Shown here in pieces: positions 15,273-22,957 of a DNA stretch of 35,534 nt (positions are counted from its first letter, which is position 1; each line of letters starts with the position of its first letter). The stretch comes from Actinomycetes bacterium (GTDB taxonomy: Bacteria > Actinomycetota > Acidimicrobiia > Acidimicrobiales > Bog-793). The stretch spans positions 1 to 35,534 of the forward strand of contig JAKCCH010000025.1 in assembly GCA_021838945.1 (NCBI GenBank). The letters run 5' to 3'. A program made the position numbers and the translations under genes. Under the pieces are notes generated by a model. The model was not told where the DNA came from and did not search any database. It saw only the letters and a program-made list of their open reading frames with translations.

Positions 15273-16481
15273 ATGCCTGAAGCCGTCATCGTCGCCACTG
15301 CACGAAGCCCGATCGGGCGGGCCTTCAAGGGCTCGTTGAAGGACATGCGTCCCGACGACCTCGCCACCCAGATCGTGAGGGCCTTGCTCGACAAGGTGCC
15401 CCAGCTCGACCCGACCGAGATCGAGGACCTGCTGATGGGCAACGGCCAGCCGGCGGGCGAAGCCGGCTTCAACATCGGCCGCGTCGTGGCCGTGCTCTCG
15501 GGCCTCGACAACGTGCCCGGCGTCACGGTGAACCGCTACTGCTCGAGCTCGCTCCAGACGATCAGGATGGCGGCTCACGCCATCAAGGCTGGAGAGGGCG
15601 AGGTGTTCATCGCAGCGGGGGTGGAGACGACGAGCCGTTTCTTCGCGGGGAGTGCGGACGGCGTCCCCAACACGCACAACGCCCTGTTCGCCGATGCCGA
15701 AGGGCGCACTGCCGGCCGCTCCGAGGGCGGCAAGGACCCGTGGCAGCCGCCGGACGGCCTCCCCGACATCTACATCGCCATGGGTCAGACGGCTGAGAAC
15801 GTGGCCGAGTACGAGAACGTGTCGCGAGAGGAGATGGACGAGTTCGCCTGCCGGTCTCAGAACCTGGCTGTCGAGCACGTGGAGAACGGTTTCTTCGAGA
15901 GGGAGATCACCCCGGTCACCCTGTACGACGGCACCATCGTGTCGAAGGACGACGGACCGCGGCCCGACACCACCATCGAGGGCCTGGCGAAGCTCCATCC
16001 GGCGTTCCGCCCGGACGGCACGGTGACGGCCGGCAACGCCTGCCCCCTCAACGACGGAGCGGCAGCTGTGCTCGTGATGAGCGATCGGAAGGCCGAGCAG
16101 CTCGGTGTCGAGCCCCTCGCCCGGGTCGTGTCCTCCGGGGTGAGCGGCCTGAACCCGGAGATCATGGGCCTCGGCCCGATCGAAGCGAGCCGGCAGGCGT
16201 TGAAGCGGGCGAACCTGAGCATCGACGACATCGACCTCGTCGAGATCAACGAGGCCTTCGCCGCCCAGGTGATCCCATCGCAGCGCCACCTCGACATCCC
16301 GCTCGAGAAGCTGAACGTGCACGGAGGCGCGATCGCGCTCGGCCACCCGTTCGGGATGACCGGCGCCCGCATCATGACGACGCTCCTCAACGGGCTCGAG
16401 CACAAGGGCGGCCGCTACGGCCTCGAGACCATGTGCGTGGGCGGCGGCCAGGGCATGGCGATGGTGGTCGAGCGGCTCTGA
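15273..16481 (+). CDS. Thiolase (acetyl-CoA C-acyltransferase)
   Basis: A 402-residue thiolase. The acyl-accepting Cys90 lies in VNRYCSSSLQ, the His358 in GGAIALGHPFGMTGAR and the proton-relay Cys388 in TMCVGGGQGMA; all three are intact. The NEAFAAQ motif is also present. Thiolases either cleave 3-ketoacyl-CoA in beta-oxidation or condense acetyl-CoA; this sequence (PEAVIVATARSPIGRAFKGSLKDMRPDDLA) resembles the FadA-type degradative enzymes of actinobacteria. No partner dehydrogenase is adjacent. Transcription may begin at the ATG or read through from the RNA candidate upstream. The Lgt-like gene follows 78 bp later on the same strand with its own ribosome-binding site. Confidence 0.95.
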   Translation: MPEAVIVATARSPIGRAFKGSLKDMRPDDLATQIVRALLDKVPQLDPTEIEDLLMGNGQPAGEAGFNIGRVVAVLSGLDNVPGVTVNRYCSSSLQTIRMAAHAIKAGEGEVFIAAGVETTSRFFAGSADGVPNTHNALFADAEGRTAGRSEGGKDPWQPPDGLPDIYIAMGQTAENVAEYENVSREEMDEFACRSQNLAVEHVENGFFEREITPVTLYDGTIVSKDDGPRPDTTIEGLAKLHPAFRPDGTVTAGNACPLNDGAAAVLVMSDRKAEQLGVEPLARVVSSGVSGLNPEIMGLGPIEASRQALKRANLSIDDIDLVEINEAFAAQVIPSQRHLDIPLEKLNVHGGAIALGHPFGMTGARIMTTLLNGLEHKGGRYGLETMCVGGGQGMAMVVERL

Positions 16482-16559
16482 CGTCCCACGGCCGGCGAGC
16501 CCGCTCGGGCGCACCCGCTGCACGAAGGCGCTCCGAAGTGGGCGATACTGGAGGGCGAC

Positions 16560-17516
16560 GTGAAGCCCATCCCCGTCCTCTTCCACATCGGCCCGCTGCA
16601 GGTTCACACCTACGGCATCGGCCTCGCGATCACCTTCTGGTTCGCGTACCGGTACTTCGCGCGCCGGTTGCGGGCTCACGGCTACCCCGACGAATGGCTC
16701 GGCAGGGCATTCGTGTGGATCATCGTCTCGGCCATCGTCGGAGCGAGGGTGGTCAGCGTCGTCGCGAACTGGAGCCAGTACGCGCACGACATCCCCGGGG
16801 TCTTCGCCGTGTGGCACGGCGGGCTGTCGAGCTTCGGCGGGTTGCTGTTCGCGGTGCCGGTGGGCTTCTGGGCGGCGAGGCGGTGGTGCCCCCAGCTGCG
16901 GGCGGTCATCGCCGCCGATCAGGTCGCGGTCGTGCTCGTGCTCGCGTGGAGCATGGGCCGCCTGCTCGGGCCGCAGCTCATGTTCCGCGGCGGCGGCTAC
17001 CAGACGACTGCATGGTACGGGATGTACTACGCCGGGCAGGTGGGAAAGAGGATCCCGGCCCCGATCTTCCAGGCGATCGAGTGCTTCGTCGTCTGGGTCA
17101 TCGTCCTGCAGATCGAGAAGGCGGTGCGGCGGCGCGGCGGGCCGCTCGGGCTCGTGGCCACCTCGGCCGTCACGCTGTGGGGGCTGTCCCGTGTCAGCGA
17201 CGAGACGCTGCTGCTCCCCCACCACAGTGGTGGCGACGCCGTGATCGGCGCCTCCATCGCCTTCGTGGTGGCCGGGACCTTGGTGGGTGCGTGGCTCATC
17301 AGGAGGGACAGGCGCAGGCAGGTCGACGCCGCTGTGGATGTGCAGGAGACCGAGTCGCCCACCGCTCCTGTCGACACGCCGGACGCCGTCTCGGACAGCA
17401 CTGTCACGCCTGATCCGTGGGCCGCGCCGCCCCCGCCGCCTGCCGCCGCCGGTGAGGTGCCCGCTGCGGAGACCGAGGACGGCGAGGTGCCGGCGGAGAC
17501 GGTGCTGCACTCATAG
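16560..17516 (+). CDS. Lgt-like (prolipoprotein diacylglyceryl transferase family) membrane protein with altered active site
   Basis: A 318-residue polytopic membrane protein whose start (MKPIPVLFHIGPLQVHTYGIGLAITFWFAYRYF) and WHGGLSSFGGLLFA block are clearly Lgt. Lgt moves diacylglycerol from phosphatidylglycerol onto the lipobox cysteine of prolipoproteins. The canonical GRxGNFxNxE block is here GRLLGPQLMF: the Arg remains, but the Asn and Glu regarded as essential in E. coli Lgt are missing, and the E. coli His103 position is Phe. The later Arg block is GLSRVSDE. The C-terminal 60 residues are a cytosolic Pro/Ala/Glu-rich tail, common in actinobacterial Lgt. GGAGGG precedes the GTG start. 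It may be a non-canonical paralogue rather than the essential enzyme. Confidence 0.8.
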   Translation: MKPIPVLFHIGPLQVHTYGIGLAITFWFAYRYFARRLRAHGYPDEWLGRAFVWIIVSAIVGARVVSVVANWSQYAHDIPGVFAVWHGGLSSFGGLLFAVPVGFWAARRWCPQLRAVIAADQVAVVLVLAWSMGRLLGPQLMFRGGGYQTTAWYGMYYAGQVGKRIPAPIFQAIECFVVWVIVLQIEKAVRRRGGPLGLVATSAVTLWGLSRVSDETLLLPHHSGGDAVIGASIAFVVAGTLVGAWLIRRDRRRQVDAAVDVQETESPTAPVDTPDAVSDSTVTPDPWAAPPPPPAAAGEVPAAETEDGEVPAETVLHS

Positions 17517-17533
17517 GGCGCCATAGGGGCGCC
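17517..17533. terminator. Possible bidirectional hairpin between convergent lgt-like and MarR genes
   Basis: GGCGCC-ATAGG-GGCGCC begins directly after the TAG stop of the Lgt-like gene. No T-run follows on either strand, so termination is a weak inference. Confidence 0.3.
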
Positions 17534-17558
17534 TCCGGCGAAGCGCCGCGTCTGGCAG

Positions 17559-18245
17559 CTAGGCCCTCGGGCCTTCGACGCCCGACTCGTCGCAGCCCGG
17601 CTTCGCTCCTGCCGCCCCGTCCTCTTCGGGGTCCCGGTCGCACTCAGCATCTGCCAGGACGGCCTCCAGCACCCGCGCCGAGATGCTGCCGAGCGCATCC
17701 AGCTCGTCCGCCGTCAGGATGTCGATGAAGTGGTCACGAACCCACTCGACATGGGCAGGCGCCGCCTCCCGGATGGCTTCGGCACCACGCTCGGTGAGGG
17801 CGATGACGGTGCCGCGGGCATCGGTCGGGCAGTCGTGCCGGGCCAGCAGGCCGCGCTGCTCCATGCGACGGATCTGGTGGGAGAGCCGGCTGCGCTCCCA
17901 GTCGACGTTGCGGCACAACTCGCGGGCGCGCATCGCCTGGTCCGGTGCTTCGGACAGGGGCACGAGGAGCTGATAGTCGGCATCTGAGAGACCGGAGGAG
18001 CTCACGAGCTGGCGGTCGAGTCCACGCTCGAGCACCCGCTTCATGTTGAGAAACGTCCGCCACACCTGCGACTCGCCCGCGCTCAACCAGCGCGGGGCTG
18101 CTTCGTCGGGGGTCGGGGCGGCGGGCGGCGGCGCGCCAGCTTCAGCTGGAGGCGGAGGCGAAGCCGGAGCCGGAGCGGGAGGCTTTCCAGCCGGAGGGGT
18201 CGCAGCGAGAGGCTCGCGGGTCACAGCGGCGCTGATCTCGGCCAT
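17559..18245 (-). CDS. MarR-family transcriptional regulator with Pro/Ala-rich N-terminal extension
   Basis: A 228-residue protein. The first 50 residues are an unusual Pro/Ala-rich extension (PAPAPASPPPPAEAGAPPPAA); the MarR domain spans about 55-200. The winged helix is visible as LSDADYQLLVPLSEAPDQAMRARELCRNVDWERSRLSHQIRRMEQRGLLARHDCPTDARGTVIALTERGAEAIREAA. Three Cys residues lie in or after the domain. The ATG at 18245 is chosen over an in-frame GTG nine bases upstream; neither has a clear Shine-Dalgarno. It is divergent from yceI across a compact palindromic promoter region, so it most likely represses yceI and itself. Ligand unknown. Confidence 0.9.
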   Translation of the reverse strand: MAEISAAVTREPLAATPPAGKPPAPAPASPPPPAEAGAPPPAAPTPDEAAPRWLSAGESQVWRTFLNMKRVLERGLDRQLVSSSGLSDADYQLLVPLSEAPDQAMRARELCRNVDWERSRLSHQIRRMEQRGLLARHDCPTDARGTVIALTERGAEAIREAAPAHVEWVRDHFIDILTADELDALGSISARVLEAVLADAECDRDPEEDGAAGAKPGCDESGVEGPRA

Positions 18246-18271
18246 GTCGGTCACTCTACTTTCAGAGGGAA

Positions 18272-18315
18272 TGTTGACACGTCATACTATGTTCGATATT
18301 GTTGTCGTATCAACA
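18272..18315. promoter_or_regulatory. Face-to-face promoters with inverted-repeat operator between marR and yceI
   Basis: Plus strand: TTGACA (18274-18279), 17-bp spacer, TATTGT (18297-18302). Minus strand: TTGATA (18313-18308), 18-bp spacer, TAGTAT (18289-18284). The two -35 boxes lie in inverted arms GTTGACACG (18273-18281) and CGTATCAAC (18306-18314), eight of nine matching. TGAC-AC-GTCA (18275-18284) is a further short palindrome. A dimeric MarR protein bound here would block both promoters. Confidence 0.65.
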
Positions 18316-18346
18316 TCAACGGCTTCGCCAAGGGTAAGGACGAGAC

Positions 18347-18937
18347 ATGACAACCACTCCCACTCAACACCCCGGGCTTCTTCGCCCGGATCTCTCCGGT
18401 GACTACCAGATCGACGCGGTTCACAGCCGCCTCGGCTTCGTGGCCCGGCACGCCATGGTCACCAAGGTCCGTGGCCACTTCGGCACCTTCGAAGGGGCGA
18501 TCCACGCCGACGCCTCCGACATCGCGAGCTCGACGGTGTCCGTCAAGATCGACGTGGCGAGCGTCGACACGAGCAACGAGATGCGTGACGGCCACCTCCG
18601 CACGAATGACTTCTTCGACGTCGAGAACTACCCGGCCATCACGTTCACCAGCACATCGGTGGAGCTCGAGGACCCCGAGCACGTCAACGTGACCGGCGAC
18701 CTCACGCTCCGCGGGGTCACGAAGAGCGTGACGATCCCGTTTGAGTTCACGGGAGCGGCTCGCGACGCGTACGACAACGAGCGGATCGGTTTCGAGGGGT
18801 CTGTCGCGGTGAACCGCAAGGACTTCGGCGTCAACTGGAACGCGCCGCTCGAGGCAGGCGGAGTGCTCGTCTCCGAGAAGGTGACGCTCGAGTTCGACAT
18901 CTCGGCGGTCAAGCAGGGGGCAGAGGCCTCCGCCTGA
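18347..18937 (+). CDS. YceI-family lipocalin-like protein, cytoplasmic form
   Basis: A 196-residue beta-barrel protein of the YceI family, which binds isoprenoid-type lipids in a hydrophobic pocket. Signatures: YQIDAVHSRLGFVARHAMVTKVRGHFGTFEG, TVSVKIDVASVDTSNEMRDGHLRTNDFFDVENYPAITFTS, GDLTLRGVTKSVTIPFEF and VNRKDFGVNWN. There is no signal peptide, as is usual for actinobacterial members; Gram-negative YceI is periplasmic. AAGGAC precedes the ATG. Divergent pairing with a MarR regulator is common for this gene and suggests induction by a small lipophilic compound or stress. Confidence 0.93.
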   Translation: MTTTPTQHPGLLRPDLSGDYQIDAVHSRLGFVARHAMVTKVRGHFGTFEGAIHADASDIASSTVSVKIDVASVDTSNEMRDGHLRTNDFFDVENYPAITFTSTSVELEDPEHVNVTGDLTLRGVTKSVTIPFEFTGAARDAYDNERIGFEGSVAVNRKDFGVNWNAPLEAGGVLVSEKVTLEFDISAVKQGAEASA

Positions 18938-18960
18938 GCACCGGCAAGCCGGTCTCTGCC

Positions 18961-19006
18961 GGCGGTTGAGATTGCCTGCACCACTGCGACAGCAATCTCA
19001 ACCGCC
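18961..19006. repeat. 46-nt palindromic repeat, copy B (between convergent yceI and MFS genes)
   Basis: The best-preserved copy: arms at 18959-18975 and 18992-19008 are 17-bp perfect complements (GGTTGAGATTGC core) around a 16-nt loop. In the unit frame, GGTTGAG is at 4-10 and CTCAACC at 37-43. It would work as a very stable hairpin on either strand, between the ends of two convergent genes, although no T-run follows. Confidence 0.85.
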
Positions 19007-19046
19007 GGTGTTTCGCGTCTACGACCTCCGGCGGTCCAGCCGGCAA

Positions 19047-20489
19047 TCACCCCGGGAGGATGTCCGGGGGCTCGATCTCCGTCGCCCCGACGACCATCGC
19101 GTCGGCCGCAGCGGCCGCAGCGGCCGCATCGACCGACCCCGCACCCGCCGCGCCTGAGTCCGCCGGCACGAGCTCGGGCTCCGCCCCCTCCACCTCCGCC
19201 GAGACGGGCGGGCGCGGCGGCCGGAGGATGAACAGCAGCCCGTAGAGGGCGGCATTGGCCACCTGGAGCACCGCCGCCAGCTCGAACGGCGCTGCCAAGC
19301 TGACCTCGTCGAAGAGGTACCCGGCCATGGCCTGGCTTCCCGCCATCGTCGCCTGGGCGGGCAGGTTGGAGAGCGCTGCGACGCTCGCCCGCTCGTCGGG
19401 ATGGGCCATGTCGAGGGTGAACGACTGGCGAAGCGGCAGGCCGACCCGCTGGATCATCATCCGGACGAAGTAGACAGCCCCGGCGATCCAGAACGCCGGG
19501 GCGAGCACGATGGGTACGAGCAGCGCTCCCCCGAGCGCCCGCACGGCCATGATGGCCCGGATCGTGCCGATCCGGCGCGCGATGCGGGCGGCGGCGAGCG
19601 CCGACGCGAGCGACCCCAGGTTCACGACGGCGAACAGCAACCCGATCGTCCCGGGACCGACCCCGTACCGGCGGTACAGCCAGTAGCTCACGAACGGCCC
19701 GAAGAGCCCGATGCCCGCTCCGTTCGTGGAGTTCGTCACCCAGAAACGCCACAGTGCCGGCCACGAACGCCGCGGCCACCGGAATCCCCGGCGCTCGTCC
19801 TTCTGCCGTGCAGCGCTCGGCGGCTCCCGGAGCAGGAGAGCGAGCAGCCCGGCGACCACGGCCAGGACGGCGGCGGCGAGGAAGGCCGGGCGGTAGGCCG
19901 CGGTCGCCTGCACGGCGCTCATGTGCGGCGTGGTCCGGACGAGCTCGGCGAGGAGCCCTCCGATGAGAGCCCCGAGCGTGGAGAAGAAGGCGATCCGGCC
20001 GAAGGCGGCCGGTCGTCGGGCGCCGCTCACGATGTCGGCCACCAACGCGGCCTCGGCCGGCTGGTACGGGCCGATGTTGCCGGCGCCGGCCCCTGAACCG
20101 CGTCCGAACGTACCGACCGCCGCTGCGATGAAGAGCAGAGCTGTGACACGAAGCTCGGCGAAGACGAGGCCGGCGACCGCCGCCAGGAACGGGACGGCCA
20201 CGAGGAACGGCTTGCGACCCCAGCGGTCGGCGAGCAGGCCGATGGTGCTGCTCATGAGGGCGGACACCACCGTCACCCCGACGAAGAGCGCGCCGATCTC
20301 GAGGGCGGAGAAACCGATCGCGTCGAGATACAGGGCCGTGACGATGGCGGCGATCGCCCGCCCGACGCTCATGGCCAGCCGGGCGGCGAGGATCACCCTC
20401 AGGTTCCGGTCCGCCCACGCAGGGAGGACGGCAAGCCAGATCCGTCGCACCGACAACCGTTGTACCCGGACCCCCGGCTGGCGGGGCAC
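19047..20489 (-). CDS. Major facilitator superfamily transporter
   Basis: A 480-residue integral membrane protein with about 12 predicted transmembrane helices. MFS motif A is visible in the loop after helix 2 as GLLADRWGRKPF, and a second-half equivalent follows helix 8 (AAARIARRIGTIRAIM). The central loop and the C-terminal 60 residues are cytosolic and Ala/Glu-rich. Substrate cannot be inferred; such proteins are often drug or metabolite exporters. The GTG start at 20489 lies 25 bp behind the stop of the membrane protein gene upstream, so the two are probably cotranscribed. The C-terminal coding region contains a GCC/GCG microsatellite giving a poly-Ala run. Confidence 0.85.
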   Translation of the reverse strand: MPRQPGVRVQRLSVRRIWLAVLPAWADRNLRVILAARLAMSVGRAIAAIVTALYLDAIGFSALEIGALFVGVTVVSALMSSTIGLLADRWGRKPFLVAVPFLAAVAGLVFAELRVTALLFIAAAVGTFGRGSGAGAGNIGPYQPAEAALVADIVSGARRPAAFGRIAFFSTLGALIGGLLAELVRTTPHMSAVQATAAYRPAFLAAAVLAVVAGLLALLLREPPSAARQKDERRGFRWPRRSWPALWRFWVTNSTNGAGIGLFGPFVSYWLYRRYGVGPGTIGLLFAVVNLGSLASALAAARIARRIGTIRAIMAVRALGGALLVPIVLAPAFWIAGAVYFVRMMIQRVGLPLRQSFTLDMAHPDERASVAALSNLPAQATMAGSQAMAGYLFDEVSLAAPFELAAVLQVANAALYGLLFILRPPRPPVSAEVEGAEPELVPADSGAAGAGSVDAAAAAAAADAMVVGATEIEPPDILPG

Positions 20490-20514
20490 CAGTGGCGGGG
20501 AGCACGGCTCGGAG

Positions 20515-21999
20515 CTAGCCGGCTCTCATGTCCTCGTGGCTGGTCACCACACTGGTGGCGGCGACACTCGGGTCGTCGCGCCGCCCGCGCCAGAACGTCA
20601 CGAGGAGCAGCACCAGTAGCGGGGCAGAGTTGACGTCGGTCGCGCTCCCGGTAGCGATCCCGCCGAAGTCCTGCAGGAGCCAGATCATCGCCGCCAGCAC
20701 GATCAGGGTGATGATCGCCGCGTGGCGCCATCTCCGGCCGATCCGGTCGATGAGGAGCACGAGTCCCATGACGACGAACGTGAGCGCTGCGAGCGCCAAC
20801 AGCGCTCTTCCGTCACGGGCGAAGAGCCCTGAGGCGATGCCATCGATGCGGGCTATCCAACCCGGCTCACCGGCTCGCAGAGACGCGAGCATGCGGGAAG
20901 TCGCCGCCGCGGTCGCCGTCGTGGGCAGGCACTCGAACGCGAACAGCGCGAGCAGCACCCCGAGGAGTGCCCGGGAGAGTCGGGACCCGAGGACGCCCCT
21001 CTCCGCCACCGAGAGGCCCCGTGCACCCTCCCGACCCGCACGCGGGCCGAGCACGCAGAGAGCGACGAACGCGTAGAGGAGCGCTGCTCCCGGCGCGCCG
21101 CTGAAGGGTGTCGTGTGGGCCGAGAGGACCTGTCCGGCACCCTCGCCCGCGATCCACACGGCGAGACTCCAGCCGATGGACGCGATGAGCCCGACTCGGA
21201 CACTGGGGCGCCAGATGATGAGGCAACCGATCGCGAGCTGAGTCGCTGCGAAGAGCTCGTTCCACAGGACCGGGTGCGCCGCCACGAGCTGGGCGGCAGT
21301 CGAGGCGACGGCATGGACCGGTGCCACGCTGCCGGCTGCGGCGGAAGCCAGCATGCCGGTCGCGAAGGACCGCGTGAACATGTCGGGCTGCGCCTGCAGG
21401 CACCCGTCCACGATCCACAGCACGCCCAGCGCGAGCTCGCATCTGCGCCGCGCTGACTGGACCCGAGCCCATCCGACCGCGCGCGCCGTCGCGCGAAGAC
21501 CGCGCCCCACCAAGGCGCCGCCGACTCGCTCCACCGACGGCCCGCGCCTCGCCGGTGCCAAGAAGACCGTGACGAACGTGACCAGTCCTCCCGCCACCGC
21601 CACGTACAGCCCTGGCCCCTGCCGGGCCACCACCATCGCGTCGGCACCCGACAGGTCGGAGCGGAGCTTGGCGACGAGCGAGACGACATAGAGCACCTCG
21701 CCGGCACCGAGTGCTGCTACCGCCCAACGGAGGGCGGGGAGCGGGCGAACCGTCGCAGCCGTGGCCAACACCAACGCGGTCAACGCCAGCGCGGTCAACC
21801 GGTCGCCGTTCGGCGTTCCCCATCCGGAGAGCCCGAACAGGCCGGCGTAGTACGTCAACCACGGCAGGCACACACCGGTGATGGAGAGCGCCACGCCGGC
21901 CGCGGCAACGGCGGCGAAACGGAAGTCCCGGCGCGGCCGGCGGTCGGCCTCGTGAACAGTGGCGTGGACAGCGGGCAGCGGTGATGCGATGGTCGACAT
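20515..21999 (-). CDS. Polytopic membrane protein of unknown function (DoxX-like in part)
   Basis: A 494-residue protein with roughly ten hydrophobic segments. After a cytosolic N-terminus, helices begin with FAAVAAAGVALSITGVCLPWLTYYAG. The middle part (LALGVLWIVDGCLQAQPDMF, then LWNELFAATQLAIGCLIIW, then SLAVWIAGEGAGQVLS...PFSGAPGAALLYAFVAL) resembles DoxX-like membrane proteins found in actinobacteria, which are of poorly known function, sometimes tied to redox processes. GGAGGAGCT directly precedes the ATG. It lies downstream of the secreted Cys-containing protein gene (91-bp gap with a strong hairpin) and upstream of the MFS gene on the same strand, so it may belong to the ECF-sigma-driven unit. 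Confidence 0.75.
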   Translation of the reverse strand: MSTIASPLPAVHATVHEADRRPRRDFRFAAVAAAGVALSITGVCLPWLTYYAGLFGLSGWGTPNGDRLTALALTALVLATAATVRPLPALRWAVAALGAGEVLYVVSLVAKLRSDLSGADAMVVARQGPGLYVAVAGGLVTFVTVFLAPARRGPSVERVGGALVGRGLRATARAVGWARVQSARRRCELALGVLWIVDGCLQAQPDMFTRSFATGMLASAAAGSVAPVHAVASTAAQLVAAHPVLWNELFAATQLAIGCLIIWRPSVRVGLIASIGWSLAVWIAGEGAGQVLSAHTTPFSGAPGAALLYAFVALCVLGPRAGREGARGLSVAERGVLGSRLSRALLGVLLALFAFECLPTTATAAATSRMLASLRAGEPGWIARIDGIASGLFARDGRALLALAALTFVVMGLVLLIDRIGRRWRHAAIITLIVLAAMIWLLQDFGGIATGSATDVNSAPLLVLLLVTFWRGRRDDPSVAATSVVTSHEDMRAG

Positions 22000-22034
22000 A
22001 GCTCCTCCGGTCGGCGGGAGACACGAGGGGCCGA

Positions 22035-22065
22035 CGGGGCACCTCCAGACCTCGGAGGTGCCCCG
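22035..22065 (-). terminator. Strong 12-bp hairpin between the secreted-protein gene and the membrane-protein gene
   Basis: CGGGGCACCTCC (22035-22046) and GGAGGTGCCCCG (22054-22065) are perfect complements around a 7-nt loop, 26 bp after the stop codon of the upstream gene. There is no T-run. It may terminate, attenuate or stabilise the upstream mRNA so that the secreted protein is made in excess. Confidence 0.5.
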
Positions 22066-22090
22066 CCGGAGACAAGGCGCGACGCTGGCG

Positions 22091-22813
22091 TCAGCTCGCC
22101 TTGAAGTACAAGAAGAGGTTCGTCGGGATGTTCCCGGTCACGGCCTTGTTCCCGGCATCGCGCAGACGGGTGATCTCGCCGTACCTCTTGGCTGCGACGA
22201 CCTTGTTCCAGGTCGGCTTGTTGGTGATCCCGATCACCACGACGTCCCACCACTCGGCCTTGTGGCCGTTGACCGTCGTGATTATGTGGCTGTGCGCCGG
22301 GAGTTTGACGTTGTCGTACTTGGCACTGGCGAACACGCCCGAGAGGTCGATCGTGCTCGGGTGGTCGATGCACTTGCCCGCGACCGGGCAGTTGAGCGTG
22401 CGCTTGGCCGGCGTGAAGCCGATCGGGACCACCACGTAGAGCGGGTCGAAGTTCGAGGCGGGGATCGACTCGTAGTCGCTGCCGGCTTCGCATGCGGAGC
22501 TGGCATGACTGACAGGTGGCCGCTTGCACACGAAGTTCCTGCTGTAGGTGAAGGTCACGGTGTGCCCGTCGTACCAGCCCGGCGTCGTGCCGACCTGGCC
22601 CGCTGTCGTGGACAGCGTGGTGGACATCCCGGTCATCTGCATCGAGGAACCGGCCGGCGACGCGAGTGAGGGGCCGATGATGCCGATGGCCCCGAGTGCG
22701 AGCGCAGCGGTGGCGATCGCGCCGACAGCGCGCGGCTTCGCCCTGCGCATCCACCCGAAACGCTTGGTGTTGGACATGCGGTTGGTGTTGAACATCGTGT
22801 CGTCTTCGGACAT
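22091..22813 (-). CDS. Secreted protein with four cysteines, unknown function, ECF-sigma-regulated candidate
   Basis: I do not recognise a family for this 240-residue protein. A signal peptide is clear: basic MRRAKPR near residue 22, a hydrophobic run AVGAIATAALALGAIGIIG and a likely cleavage site after SLASPAG. The mature part begins with a Met/Thr/Ser-rich stretch and contains four Cys (FVCKRPP, SSACEAG, NCPVAGKC), probably two disulfides, with strand-rich segments such as PLYVVVPIGFTP, HSHIITTVNG and EWWDVVVIGITNKPTW. The ATG at 22813 is preceded by AGGAGA. Upstream lies a TCATCC-N16-CCGAAG promoter matching the one in front of the sigma-factor operon. Secreted or cell-surface stress protein is the best guess. 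Confidence 0.75.
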   Translation of the reverse strand: MSEDDTMFNTNRMSNTKRFGWMRRAKPRAVGAIATAALALGAIGIIGPSLASPAGSSMQMTGMSTTLSTTAGQVGTTPGWYDGHTVTFTYSRNFVCKRPPVSHASSACEAGSDYESIPASNFDPLYVVVPIGFTPAKRTLNCPVAGKCIDHPSTIDLSGVFASAKYDNVKLPAHSHIITTVNGHKAEWWDVVVIGITNKPTWNKVVAAKRYGEITRLRDAGNKAVTGNIPTNLFLYFKAS

Positions 22814-22877
22814 CTGCTCTCCTTGAACTGGTGAGGTGTGGTCGACCGGCCCGGCACAGCGACAACGGTCGGCGCTA

Positions 22878-22905
22878 CTTCGGAGCCGACCGCCCGCTTG
22901 GATGA
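22878..22905 (-). promoter_or_regulatory. ECF-sigma (SigK-like) promoter for the secreted-protein gene
   Basis: Minus strand: -35 TCATCC (22905-22900), 16-bp spacer, -10 CCGAAG (22883-22878). It resembles the CCATCC/CCGAAT pattern I recall for mycobacterial SigK. The predicted start near 22871 leaves a leader of about 58 nt. A perfect hairpin CGGTCGGC/GCCGACCG (22866-22873/22885-22892) overlaps the -10 region. Confidence 0.6.
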
Positions 22906-22929
22906 CGCCATCTCACGGGCGAGCACTCG

Positions 22930-22957
22930 TCATCCAAGTCCCGGCTCGGTTTCGAAC
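22930..22957 (+). promoter_or_regulatory. ECF-sigma (SigK-like) promoter for the desaturase-sigma-anti-sigma operon
   Basis: Plus strand: -35 TCATCC (22930-22935), 16-bp spacer, -10 TCGAAC (22952-22957). The extended -35, GTCATCCAAG, is identical to that of the divergent promoter, so the two form an inverted repeat (22897-22906/22929-22938). Predicted leader is about 84 nt to the ATG at 23048. The arrangement implies autoregulation. Confidence 0.6.

Noticed and set aside
14591-15339. Open frames on both strands through the structured RNA region (207 and 220 codons)
   Set aside because: Low-complexity Arg/Pro/Ser-rich translations, poor starts, and one runs into the thiolase gene in another frame. 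RNA structure explains the sequence better.
15186-17510. 774-codon open frame on the minus strand opposite the thiolase and Lgt-like genes
   Set aside because: Same reason: no motif, His/Arg/Val-rich composition typical of shadow frames, and it spans two real genes.
16560-17516. Simple annotation as a normal lgt gene
   Set aside because: Family membership is clear but key Asn/Glu residues of the signature are missing, so I only call it Lgt-like.
18959-19008. Palindromic repeat considered as an integron attC site
   Set aside because: attC ends are RYYYAAC at the 5' side and GTTRRRY at the 3' side; here the order is reversed (GTT outward-left, AAC right), and there is no integrase or cassette structure.
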